DNA of 64,000 bases from JBBSEX01 sp038239345 (lineage in GTDB: Bacteria > Acidobacteriota > Terriglobia > Bryobacterales > Bryobacteraceae). The stretch covers positions 124,001 through 188,000 of the forward strand of contig JBBSEX010000010.1 of the NCBI GenBank assembly GCA_038239345.1, written 5' to 3'. The notes beneath the pieces are model-generated. The model was not told where the DNA came from, searched no databases, and saw nothing but the letters and a program-made list of their open reading frames with translations. Below are positions 55,764 through 63,694 of the stretch, piece after piece (the first letter of the stretch is position 1; each line of letters begins with the position of its first letter). A program made the translations under genes and the position numbers.

Positions 55764-55769
55764 TGACCC
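55674..55769 (-). repeat. four tandem 24-bp repeats with an ATG in each unit
   Basis: Four adjacent 24-base units (55674-55697, 55698-55721, 55722-55745, 55746-55769) share AGATCGC at their plus-strand start. Read on the minus strand they encode four octapeptides of the form M-I/L-A-T/K-R-S-x-x in frame with the downstream protein. There are no spacers, so this is not a CRISPR array. Confidence 0.9.
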
Positions 55770-56335
55770 GCTCCGAATTGATTACTGGCGTACATCTTGA
55801 CTACTTGCTTCTGGAGGATTTCCATGTTGGCGGCGTTTGCCGCCATCAGCGATTGCCGATCCAACTCGTAGCGCTTTTCAGCGGCTTCCAGAAGTTCGGC
55901 GGTCTTCTTACTCTGCCGCGCTTCCACCGCGGTGGTAGCCTGCGCCACTTTCTGGGCAAGTTGCGATTCCAGCCGTTGTTCGATACCCGCTGTATCCACG
56001 GTCTGCTGTGGCGTCACCGTAATCGCCGGACGGGAATAGCCGTGAACCAGGATCGCCGCGGCGAGCATAGCCGACGAAACGAACCCCAGCCGCGGTCCGG
56101 ATTGCCAGAATCTGGCCCACGGGCTGGGCTCAAAAACTTTATCGGACACAAAGGCGATCCGCTGCGGAATTTCTTCGTCGCGCAAGGTACACAGCGCATC
56201 TCTGGTCATTTGGGCGCGGGACAACTCCTGCCGGCATGCATCGCAAGCGCGGGCATGCATTTCCACCGACTGACGCTCGTGGGCGCTCAGCTCATCGAAT
56301 AAATACGCGTTAATGTCCACTGTCGGGCAGTTCAC
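55760..56335 (-). CDS. zinc-finger (ZAS) anti-sigma factor
   Basis: This 191-residue protein starts with a GTG that overlaps the sigma factor stop (GTGA). The N-terminal half has the zinc-binding anti-sigma motif HARACDAC (Hx3Cx2C), then a single membrane helix (LGFVSSAMLAAAILVHG, about 83-100) and a periplasmic coiled-coil region rich in Ala, Gln and Glu (about 120-185). This is the standard layout of membrane-bound ECF anti-sigma factors that release the sigma factor upon a periplasmic signal. The genes below it, encoding the secretion machinery, are the likely targets. Confidence 0.9.
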   Translation of the reverse strand: MNCPTVDINAYLFDELSAHERQSVEMHARACDACRQELSRAQMTRDALCTLRDEEIPQRIAFVSDKVFEPSPWARFWQSGPRLGFVSSAMLAAAILVHGYSRPAITVTPQQTVDTAGIEQRLESQLAQKVAQATTAVEARQSKKTAELLEAAEKRYELDRQSLMAANAANMEILQKQVVKMYASNQFGAGQ

Positions 56336-56877
56336 TTAATACCTCCAGCCACCGGAGCCAATACGTTTTTCAAAAGGTCGAGCGCCGTATAAAGGCGCGA
56401 TTTCACGGTTGAGACGGGGCACGATAAAATCTCCGCCATCTCTTCAAATTTGAATCCCTGATACACCTTCAACACGACCGCTTCCCGCTGATCGTCGGAC
56501 AGCCGCTTTAACGCGCTCTCCACAGCGAGCGAAACTTCAATCGGGAACAGCCGGGCACCCGGCTCACTGGATCGCGGCTCGACAGTCAGTTCGCCTTCAG
56601 GGCGATTCTTCCTAAGCAGCGAATAAGCCTCGTTGTGGGCGATTCGATAAAGCCAAGGCGCGAATCGCGATTCATCTTCCAGCTTTTTCAGATTCTGATA
56701 AGCCTTCAGAAAGACGTCTTGACTCAGGTCCATCGCGTCTTCCCGGTTATTCACCAAACGCAACAGATAATTGAAGATGCGCTTATCCCAACGAGACACA
56801 AGGAGGTTGTAGGCATCGACGTTCCCGCGCCGTGCCTTGGCAATCAGGTCGCGGTCCTCGACCTCCCGGAAGATCAA
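56332..56877 (-). CDS. ECF RNA polymerase sigma factor
   Basis: This 181-residue protein has sigma-2 (NREDAMDLSQDVFLKAYQNL, with RFAPWLYRIAHNEAYSLLRKNR) and sigma-4 (LSDDQREAVVLKVYQGFKFEEMAEILSCPVSTVKSRLYTALDLL) regions. The start is TTG; GGAG lies seven bases before it, and no ATG occurs before the conserved sigma-2 region. It forms a coupled pair with the anti-sigma factor and heads the secretion operon. It probably activates its own operon, but no separate ECF promoter motif could be identified upstream by eye. Confidence 0.93.
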   Translation of the reverse strand: MIFREVEDRDLIAKARRGNVDAYNLLVSRWDKRIFNYLLRLVNNREDAMDLSQDVFLKAYQNLKKLEDESRFAPWLYRIAHNEAYSLLRKNRPEGELTVEPRSSEPGARLFPIEVSLAVESALKRLSDDQREAVVLKVYQGFKFEEMAEILSCPVSTVKSRLYTALDLLKNVLAPVAGGIK

Positions 56878-56925
56878 TTTTCGGCTCCGTTGATAAAGAC
56901 GCGGGTCGCGCGTAAAAAGACGGAC

Positions 56926-57498
56926 TTACTGGAAATCGACCTTGTCATAGATCGCCGCCAGCGGTAAAGTGCAATCGATCGCCGGCAGATGCAGAGTGTC
57001 GGAAAGGTTCGCCGTTTCCGAAAGCAGCCAACGGTTTTCGGGCTGGCGAATATAATGTTCGGCGTGCGGATGGTCCTGGGCGATGACAAGATATTCGCGC
57101 AATGACGGGATGCCCCGGTAGTGCTCGAATTTTTGGCCACGGTCGTAATCCTTCGTCGAATCGGAGAGGACCTCGATCACAATAGCCGGATTCACAACCG
57201 TATCTTTTTGGTCGTCCGCAACTTCCGGTTCCCCGCAAATCACCACCACATCGGGATACGTGTAGAGCCCTGTCGCAGTAACACGAAGGCGGAGATCCGA
57301 AGTGAAGACTTCCCACTTTTTATTCTTTAACTGTTGGAAAAGCTCACCTGCCAGATTTCGAACGATGCGTCCATGTCGCAGACTCGCGCCAGCCATGGCA
57401 AACACTTCGCCCCTGTAATATTCGCTCTTATATTCCGCCAATCGCTCCCGTTCCAGATACTCCTCGGGGGTGATCCACGGCTTGGCTTGCGTCGACAC
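56926..57498 (-). CDS. Uma2-family (DUF820) putative endonuclease, copy 1
   Basis: This 190-residue protein starts with GTG and has the Uma2/DUF820 fold of the PD-(D/E)xK type: EYKSEYYRGEVFAMAGAS, YTYPDVVVICGEPEV, and NPAIVIEVLSDSTKDYDRGQK with the catalytic Asp, Glu and Lys. These proteins are expanded in cyanobacteria and Acidobacteriota and their true role is unknown. It is one half of a 625-base tandem duplication. It differs from copy 2 mainly in one 82-base block (57289-57370). The sigma factor gene lies 48 bases downstream on the same strand. Confidence 0.87.
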   Translation of the reverse strand: MSTQAKPWITPEEYLERERLAEYKSEYYRGEVFAMAGASLRHGRIVRNLAGELFQQLKNKKWEVFTSDLRLRVTATGLYTYPDVVVICGEPEVADDQKDTVVNPAIVIEVLSDSTKDYDRGQKFEHYRGIPSLREYLVIAQDHPHAEHYIRQPENRWLLSETANLSDTLHLPAIDCTLPLAAIYDKVDFQ

Positions 57499-57554
57499 CC
57501 CTTTATTTTACGCCGCTGCAGCTAAACGATGCTCGCTAGCGCTGTTCTCAATGG
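56930..57554. repeat. tandem duplication, unit A (625 bp)
   Basis: Unit A contains Uma2 copy 1 and about 55 bases of flank that match the 5' region of the DUF2007 gene. It aligns to unit B (57555-58178) at a constant offset of 625 bases with no insertion or deletion. Confidence 0.9.
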
Positions 57555-58123
57555 TGGAAATCGACCTTGTCATAGATCGCCGCCAGCGGTAAGGTGCAAT
57601 CGATCGCGGGCAGATGGATAGTGTCGGCGAGATTCGCTGTTTCCGACAGTAGCCAACGGTTTTCCGGCTGACGAATATAATGTTCGGCGTGTGGATGATC
57701 CTGGGCGATGACAAGATATTCGCGCAATGATGGGATGCCCCGGTAGTGCTCGAATTTTTGGCCACGGTCGTAATCCTTCGTCGAATCGGAAAGGACTTCG
57801 ATCACAATAGCCGGATTCAGAACCGTATCTTTTTGATCGTCCGCAACTTCCGGTTCCCCCCAAATCACCACCACATCGGGATAGGTGTAGAGCCCTGTCG
57901 CAGTAACACGAAGACGTAGGTCATTCGCATAAATCGAGCACGGACGACTCTTCAGCTGCTGGCCCAAAGTCATCACAAGATTAGACACGATTAAGCCATG
58001 TCGCAGACTCGCGCCGGCCATGGCAAACACTTCGCCCCGGTAATATTCGCTCTTATATTCCGCCAGCCGCTCCCGCTCCAAATACTCCTCGGGAGTGACC
58101 CACGGCTTGGCTTGCGTCGACAC
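57548..58123 (-). CDS. Uma2-family (DUF820) putative endonuclease, copy 2
   Basis: The 191-residue protein is nearly identical to copy 1 except for a divergent block encoded at 57914-57995, where copy 2 reads HGLIVSNLVMTLGQQL. The catalytic EVLSDSTKDYDRGQK segment is intact. Its C-terminus (DFHH) and TGA stop are supplied by duplicated sequence from the upstream flank of the DUF2007 gene, so this frame crosses the duplication junction (57554/57555). It starts with GTG like copy 1. The function is unknown. Confidence 0.85.
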   Translation of the reverse strand: MSTQAKPWVTPEEYLERERLAEYKSEYYRGEVFAMAGASLRHGLIVSNLVMTLGQQLKSRPCSIYANDLRLRVTATGLYTYPDVVVIWGEPEVADDQKDTVLNPAIVIEVLSDSTKDYDRGQKFEHYRGIPSLREYLVIAQDHPHAEHYIRQPENRWLLSETANLADTIHLPAIDCTLPLAAIYDKVDFHH

Positions 58124-58178
58124 CCCTTTATTTTACGCCGCTCCAGCTAAACGATGCTCGCTAGCGCTATTCTCAATG
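57555..58178. repeat. tandem duplication, unit B (625 bp)
   Basis: Unit B contains Uma2 copy 2 and the intact 5' flank of the DUF2007 gene. The right edge is TCTCAATG at about 58171-58178, whose counterpart in unit A (57546-57553) is joined to the start of unit B. Confidence 0.9.
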
Positions 58179-58180
58179 CT

Positions 58181-58666
58181 ATGGACAGTGGAATCGATCA
58201 AGTTACGGTGTTCCGGTCGCTCGATGCAACGTCGGAAGCGGATGCGATAGAGATTCGCGAAATGTTAGCCGATGAAGGCATCCCGGCCGTGCTGCTCAGC
58301 GACAAGGACCCCGGTGTCCCCCAAGGTGCCTTCGAAGTACGGGTTCCCGCGGCGGACCTGCCCCGTGCCGAGGAATTACTGGCGGAGAACCCGATTGAAG
58401 ATGAGCTGACGGAGGTCGACGAGTCACATGAACTCGACCTGGAGACGGTTTTTGCCGGCGAAGAAATGGAAGCCGAGGCCGTAAGGAGTCTCCTCGATGC
58501 CAACGGAATCGGGGCGGTCCTTAATGGGGATTCGATACTGCCCAATCTCGGATTCCAGGTTCGCGTCGCCAAGGATAAAGCGCAGGAAGCCAGTGGAATA
58601 ATCACCATGGCGCGCCAAGCTGGCATGGCCGAACAGAAAGCAGCTGAAGCCGCGGGCGAACTCTAA
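58181..58666 (+). CDS. DUF2007-like protein, two repeats
   Basis: This roughly 161-residue protein contains two copies of a DUF2007-like unit: the first opens VTVFRSLDATSEADAIEIREMLADEGIPAVLL, and the second opens ETVFAGEEMEAEAVRSLLDANGIGAVLNGD, each with the pattern of a small alpha/beta fold resembling the PII/GlnB type. The function of the family is unknown. The start may be ATG 58181 or ATG 58154, neither having a good ribosome-binding site. Part of the 5' flank is duplicated between the two Uma2 genes. The stop overlaps that of the convergent thioesterase gene by four bases. Confidence 0.78.
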   Translation: MDSGIDQVTVFRSLDATSEADAIEIREMLADEGIPAVLLSDKDPGVPQGAFEVRVPAADLPRAEELLAENPIEDELTEVDESHELDLETVFAGEEMEAEAVRSLLDANGIGAVLNGDSILPNLGFQVRVAKDKAQEASGIITMARQAGMAEQKAAEAAGEL

Positions 58667-59106
58667 CGGCCTCCTACTAATCGCCCGTTTGCCTGATCAC
58701 CGCGCAGTGTCATACACGTGCTGGATGACTTGGCCACCAGACGGTCCTGCTCATCGAACACCTCGCATTCGACAAGCGAAACCGTCTTACCCGCCTTAAT
58801 CACTTTGCCCATCGCCCGCAGTGTCCCGGTCCAGAACGGACGCAAGAAATTGATATTCAACGCCAGCGTCGTAGTGGTTTCGCCTTCTTCCAGCACCGTC
58901 GCATGAGCGATTCCCATGGCCGAATCGGCGATGGCGCAAAGCACTCCGCCATGTAGCGTGCCCATCGGATTGGCGTGCGCCGCGCTGGCAGTGTAGACGA
59001 TCAACGCCTCCCCCGGAGAGACAGATTTCACTTGGAAATCGAGGGCCTTACCGAGCGGTATCGGCTGCAATCCGTTGGCGAGCGCTTCCTGCATCTTGGC
59101 GAGCAT
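58663..59106 (-). CDS. PaaI-type hotdog thioesterase
   Basis: This 147-residue protein has the hotdog signature HANPMGTLHGGVLCAIADSAMG, with the Asn and Asp of the PaaI subfamily, and SLNINFLRPF-like packing (ALNINFLRPFWTG). It would hydrolyse acyl-CoA thioesters in the cytosol. It is divergent from the molybdenum hydroxylase genes (start codons about 98 bases apart), and convergent with the DUF2007 gene. The length is normal for the family. Confidence 0.9.
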   Translation of the reverse strand: MLAKMQEALANGLQPIPLGKALDFQVKSVSPGEALIVYTASAAHANPMGTLHGGVLCAIADSAMGIAHATVLEEGETTTTLALNINFLRPFWTGTLRAMGKVIKAGKTVSLVECEVFDEQDRLVAKSSSTCMTLRGDQANGRLVGGR

Positions 59107-59203
59107 AGGAAGTAGATGGATAAGGGCGGCTCCGGGTCGCGAAGATTTACTTAAGATATCGCTAACTCAATTCGCCACTCGCCGATCCCAGTACAATCAA
59201 TCC

Positions 59204-59671
59204 ATGGATTTTGTTGTGAATGGTATCCGCCATCAGATTCAAAGTGCTCCCGATAGACCCCTGCTGGCCGTCCTACGGGATGAGCTTGATCTTACTGGCA
59301 CCAAGTATGGTTGCGGCGAAGGACAGTGCGGCGCCTGCACAGTACTGCTGGATGGCGCGGCGGTGCGATCCTGCCTCACTCCCGCTAAAGCCGCCGTGGG
59401 CAAGCAGATTACCACAATCGAAGCTCTTGCTCAAAACGGCAAGCTGCATCCCGTGCAGGAAGCGTTTATCCAGGCGGACGCGATGCAATGCGGTTATTGC
59501 ACCGCGGGCATGATCATGAGTTCCGTTGGGCTGCTGAAGAAGAAACCAGATCCCAGCGACGCGGAAATTAAATCAGGTTTGCAGGGCAACATCTGCCGCT
59601 GTGGGAGTTACGGCCGAATCATTCACGCTGTGCATTTGGCGGCGAAAATGTCGAGCGGGAGGGGGGCATGA
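59204..59671 (+). CDS. (2Fe-2S)-binding subunit of a molybdenum hydroxylase (IorA-like)
   Basis: From ATG 59204 the protein has 155 residues. The plant-type ferredoxin domain has Cys37, 42, 45 and 57 (YGCGEGQCGACTV). The second, helical domain has Cys96, 99, 131 and 133 (QCGYCTAGMIM, GNICRCGSYGRI). It carries electrons in the xanthine-oxidase family, in the two-subunit arrangement of isoquinoline 1-oxidoreductase. The ATG of the large subunit overlaps the stop (ATGA), so the two are coupled. The longer frame from 59075 is not supported. Confidence 0.93.
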   Translation: MDFVVNGIRHQIQSAPDRPLLAVLRDELDLTGTKYGCGEGQCGACTVLLDGAAVRSCLTPAKAAVGKQITTIEALAQNGKLHPVQEAFIQADAMQCGYCTAGMIMSSVGLLKKKPDPSDAEIKSGLQGNICRCGSYGRIIHAVHLAAKMSSGRGA

Positions 59672-61722
59672 GTGAGCTCGAAGCAGAGCGCTACGAACTA
59701 CACGCCGGACCCAGCTATCGCTTCGTTCCCGGCCGGCGCGACTTTCTGAAAATCATCGGCGGCGGTTTGGCCGTGCTGCTGATACTCGACTCCACCATGG
59801 AAGCGCAAGAGTCCGTGCCGCAGGACATTGGTGCGTGGCTTCACATTGCGGAATCGGGCGCCATCACCGTTTATACGGGCAAGACCGAATTCGGTCAGAA
59901 TATCCGCACATCGTTGACCCAGGCCGTTGCCGAGGAACTCCACGTCAATCCTTCCAGGATCGCTCTGGTGATGGGCGATACCATGTTGACGCCCTACGAT
60001 CGCGGAACCTTCGGCAGTAGGACCACCCCGATCATGGCGCCCCAACTGCATAAAGTCGCAGCGGCGGCGCGGGAGATGCTGCTCGATCTGGCGGCGCGGG
60101 AATGGAAGGCTGATCGCGCCGGGTTATTTATTGAAGACGGGCTGGTGGGCAGTAAGTCGTCAACCGCGACGCTCTCTTTCGGCGAACTCACCAAGGGTCA
60201 AAAATTAGCCCAAACCATCACCGCCGATGTACGGGTGACTCCGGCCACGGAGTGGAAAATCGCCGGTCATGACATGCGCAAGGTCAACGCGCATTCCATC
60301 GTGACAGGTCAGGAAAAGTATACCTCGGATCTGAAATTGCCCGGCATGCTTTTCGGGCGCGTTGTTCGTCCCACTGCATTTCAATCGTCGCTGATCTCCG
60401 CCGATATAAAGGATGCCGCGCGGATGCCAGGTGTCGTCGCGGTCCACGATGGCGATTTTATTGGGGTCGCTTGTGACGAATCGGGGAAGCTCGATCGGGC
60501 CGCGGCTGCTGTCAAAGCCGAGTGGAAGAGTGGGCCGCAAACCAGTTCCCGGGAACTATACGCGTGGCTGAAATCGAAGGCCAAAAATCCACCAACCTGG
60601 CAACCGATCGACGGGCCGGTGCAGGCACAATCCACTTATAACGCGGCCTACATCGCGCACGTTCCGTTGGAACCGCGGGCGGCTGTCGCACAGTGGGAAA
60701 ATGGCCGCCTCACGGTGTGGACCGGCACCCAGGTACCGTTCGGCGTGCGCAGTGAACTGGCGACGGCATTCGGAATTCCCGAAGACAAGGTGCGCGTCAT
60801 CGTGCCACCCACCGGGTCAGGTTACGGCGGTAAACATAGCGGTGAGTGTGCTCTGGAAGCCGCGCGTCTAGCAAAGGCGGCGGGCCATCCGGTTAAGCTC
60901 CAGTGGACCCGCGAAGAAGAAATGACTTGGGCCTATTTCCGTCCTGCCGCCGTGATCGAAGTACGCAGCGGCGCGGGACGCGATGGCGTCATCACGAACT
61001 GGCAATTTCACAATTACAATTCCGGCGGCGCCGCCCTTCGCAGCCCGTACAACATTCCCAACCAGATTGCCGAATTCCACAATTCCGATTCGCCACTGCG
61101 CCAGGGATCTTACCGCGGATTGGCTGCCACAGCGAACCATTTTGCCCGCGAATCCCACATGGACGAATTGGCTCATGCCGCCGGCATTGAACCTGCTGCG
61201 TTCCGCTTCAAGAACGTTAGCGATCCTCGATTGCGTACCGTCATTGAGGCCGCTACCGAGCGCTTCCGCTGGGGTCGGGCCAAGAATCGCGCGGGTCAGG
61301 GATTCGGCATGATGGCCGGTTTCGATAAGGGCGGTTACGTGTCGGCTTGCGTCGAGATCACCGTAGTGAAGGGAATTATTAGGATCGAACGCATCGTCCA
61401 GGCGTTCGAATGCGGAGCGATTGTGAACCCCGATGAGTTGAAGAGCCAGGTGGCTGGCGGCACGATGATGGGGATCGGTGGCGCGCTGTTTGAGGCAATC
61501 GAGTTTGAGAACGGACGAATCCTGAATCCCCGCCTATCGAAGTATCGCCTGCCGCGGTTCAATGACTTGCCGGACATTGAGGTGGTGCTGGTGGATCGCC
61601 AAGATTTGCCGTCGGCCGGCGCGGGTGAGACGCCTATTGTGGCGGTGGCTCCGGCGGTGGGTAACGCGATCTTCGATGCCACGGGACAACGCCTGCGTTC
61701 GCTGCCGTTGAAGCTGGCATAG
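59668..61722 (+). CDS. molybdopterin-binding large subunit of a molybdenum hydroxylase (IorB-like)
   Basis: This 684-residue protein carries an N-terminal Tat-like motif (RRDFLKIIGGGLAVLLIL, about 25-45), so the complex may be exported folded. The aldehyde oxidase/xanthine dehydrogenase molybdopterin domains follow: GKTEFGQNIRTSLTQAVAEEL, PPTGSGYGGKHSGECALEAARLA, RQGSYRGLAA and the C-terminal AGGTMMGIGGALFEAI, plus AGETPIVAVAPAVGNAIF with the catalytic Glu (GAGETP). IorB-type enzymes hydroxylate N-heterocycles or aldehydes with a Mo-cytosine dinucleotide. It is somewhat shorter than most IorB proteins. No cofactor-insertion gene is next to it. Confidence 0.93.
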   Translation: MSELEAERYELHAGPSYRFVPGRRDFLKIIGGGLAVLLILDSTMEAQESVPQDIGAWLHIAESGAITVYTGKTEFGQNIRTSLTQAVAEELHVNPSRIALVMGDTMLTPYDRGTFGSRTTPIMAPQLHKVAAAAREMLLDLAAREWKADRAGLFIEDGLVGSKSSTATLSFGELTKGQKLAQTITADVRVTPATEWKIAGHDMRKVNAHSIVTGQEKYTSDLKLPGMLFGRVVRPTAFQSSLISADIKDAARMPGVVAVHDGDFIGVACDESGKLDRAAAAVKAEWKSGPQTSSRELYAWLKSKAKNPPTWQPIDGPVQAQSTYNAAYIAHVPLEPRAAVAQWENGRLTVWTGTQVPFGVRSELATAFGIPEDKVRVIVPPTGSGYGGKHSGECALEAARLAKAAGHPVKLQWTREEEMTWAYFRPAAVIEVRSGAGRDGVITNWQFHNYNSGGAALRSPYNIPNQIAEFHNSDSPLRQGSYRGLAATANHFARESHMDELAHAAGIEPAAFRFKNVSDPRLRTVIEAATERFRWGRAKNRAGQGFGMMAGFDKGGYVSACVEITVVKGIIRIERIVQAFECGAIVNPDELKSQVAGGTMMGIGGALFEAIEFENGRILNPRLSKYRLPRFNDLPDIEVVLVDRQDLPSAGAGETPIVAVAPAVGNAIFDATGQRLRSLPLKLA

Positions 61723-61776
61723 ATCCCAGACCGTAAGTTGTGGATAAAAACGCCTTCTTGCCGCGTCTAACCCGCA

Positions 61777-63621
61777 ATGTCCTATTTGCCCATCGAAAGC
61801 CACGGAGTTATTGGAAATTTACAGACAGTAGCGATGATCGGCCTCAACGGGACGATTGATTGGTTTTGCTTTCCACATTTCGATTCGCCGAGCATCTTCG
61901 CGGCGATTCTGGACGACAAGAAAGGCGGGTACTTTAGCATCGCCCCGATTTGTGAGGAAGTCACCCATAAACAGTTTTATTGGCCCGACACAAATGTACT
62001 GGTGACCCGCTTTCTATCGTCCGACGGCGTCGGCGAGATTGTCGATTATATGCCGCTTGGAGCGCATCGCGACGGCAACGGCTATCACGGATTAATTCGC
62101 CTGGTGCGGGTGGTGCGCGGGACAATGCAATTCCGCATGGAATGCTGCCCGGCCTTCAACTATGCGCGGGACCAGCACGAAACAGTGATCGAACAGGGCG
62201 GCGCGAAATTCTTCTCCCCCGGGATAAATATGGCGCTTGCCGCAAGCATGCCTTTACAGCGCGACGATTGCAAAGTAGTGGGCGAGTTTACCCTGAGCGA
62301 GGGCGAGCGGGCGGGCTTCGATCTGCACTCCTTGAGCAGCCGGGATGCTGACGAAAAGATCGGCGTGACGGTGGAGGAGAGCGATCAACTCTTTCTGGAG
62401 ACTGTTCAATACTGGCGCAGGTGGCTTTCAAAGTGCACCTATAAAGGACGCTGGCGCGAGATGGTGAACCGCTCCGCGCTGGTCTTGAAACTGATGACGT
62501 TTGAGCCGACCGGGGCGATTGTTGCCGCACCCACCTGCAGTTTGCCGGAGAGCATTGGTGGAGAACGCAATTGGGATTATCGCTACACCTGGGTTCGCGA
62601 CGCAGCGTTCACTTGCTATAGCCTTCTGCGCATCGGGTTCACCGATGAGGCCGCGGCGTTCATGGCATTTCTGGACGCGCGCTGTCATGAAATGGATCCC
62701 GACGGGGCTTTGCAATCGATGTATGGAATAGATGGGCGCCACACCCTAACCGAGGAAACGCTCGATCACCTGGAGGGCTATCTCGGGTCAGGTCCGGTGC
62801 GAATCGGAAACGATGCATACCGCCAACGCCAACTCGATATTAATGGCGAGTTGATGGACTCTATTTATTTATTTAATAAATATGGGACGCCGATTTCCTA
62901 TGATTTATGGGTTTATCTACGGCGGTTGACTAATTGGGTTTGCGATCACTGGCAAGAGAAGGATGAGGCGATCTGGGAAGTGCGCGGGGGGCCTCAGGAT
63001 TTCGTGTATTCGCGGGTAATGTGCTGGGTGGCCGTTGACCGCGCGCTGCGCCTGGCGGATAAGCGATCGTTCCCCGCCGATCGGGAGCGCTGGATCGCAA
63101 CCCGCGATCAGATCTATGAAGACATCATGAACAATGGTTGGAATGCCGGGCGCGGGGCGTTCATTCAGAGCTACGGGAGTGAAGCCCTGGATGCGTCGCT
63201 TCTGCTGATGCCGCTGGTGTTTTTTGTCTCTCCCAACGATCCGCGGATGTTGAAAACCATCGACGCCATTCGCGAGTCGCCTAAAAATGGCGGGCTGGTG
63301 TCGGATGGTTTGGTTTTTCGTTATAACCTGGAGCACACCAAGGATGGGTTACAGGGGACGGAAGGTACCTTCAACATGTGTACCTTCTGGTTGGTGGAAG
63401 CCATGACGCGAGCCGGATGGCATGATACCAGCCGGTTGAAAGACGCGCGCCTGCTGTTTGAGCAAATGCTGGGATATGCGAACCACCTTGGATTATATGC
63501 GGAACAGATAGGATTTCGAGGCGAGGCGTTGGGAAATTTTCCACAGGCGTTCACACACTTGGCGTTGATCAGCGCAGCTTATAACCTCGATCGAAGTCTG
63601 GCTGAAGTGCGCATCGACTGA
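61777..63621 (+). CDS. glycoside hydrolase family 15 protein (glucoamylase/trehalase type)
   Basis: This 614-residue protein has an N-terminal beta-sandwich domain (about 1-240, PIESHGVIGNLQTVAMIGLNGTIDWFC) and the (alpha/alpha)6 GH15 barrel (about 245-610). The substrate-site motif is GGERNWDYRYTWVRDAAFTCYSLL. The putative catalytic acids are the Glu of DEAIWEVRGG and the Glu in GTEGTFNMCTFW. No signal peptide is seen, so a cytosolic trehalase or glucoamylase active on trehalose or maltodextrins is likely. The gene appears to stand alone. Confidence 0.93.
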   Translation: MSYLPIESHGVIGNLQTVAMIGLNGTIDWFCFPHFDSPSIFAAILDDKKGGYFSIAPICEEVTHKQFYWPDTNVLVTRFLSSDGVGEIVDYMPLGAHRDGNGYHGLIRLVRVVRGTMQFRMECCPAFNYARDQHETVIEQGGAKFFSPGINMALAASMPLQRDDCKVVGEFTLSEGERAGFDLHSLSSRDADEKIGVTVEESDQLFLETVQYWRRWLSKCTYKGRWREMVNRSALVLKLMTFEPTGAIVAAPTCSLPESIGGERNWDYRYTWVRDAAFTCYSLLRIGFTDEAAAFMAFLDARCHEMDPDGALQSMYGIDGRHTLTEETLDHLEGYLGSGPVRIGNDAYRQRQLDINGELMDSIYLFNKYGTPISYDLWVYLRRLTNWVCDHWQEKDEAIWEVRGGPQDFVYSRVMCWVAVDRALRLADKRSFPADRERWIATRDQIYEDIMNNGWNAGRGAFIQSYGSEALDASLLLMPLVFFVSPNDPRMLKTIDAIRESPKNGGLVSDGLVFRYNLEHTKDGLQGTEGTFNMCTFWLVEAMTRAGWHDTSRLKDARLLFEQMLGYANHLGLYAEQIGFRGEALGNFPQAFTHLALISAAYNLDRSLAEVRID

Positions 63622-63694
63622 AAACAGATCGCTGTGTAATCGGGGGAACAGTCTGGCACCCTACGTGCTAGAGACTTTGTGAGGAACCTTAAGG

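Noticed and set aside
55674..55769. Possible CRISPR-like array
   Set aside because: The units are directly adjacent, 24 bases long, without spacers, and code in frame for a protein.
56926..58123. Uma2 genes as an insertion sequence or toxin-antitoxin pair
   Set aside because: There are no terminal inverted repeats, no transposase motif and no antitoxin-like partner. A simple tandem duplication explains the pattern.
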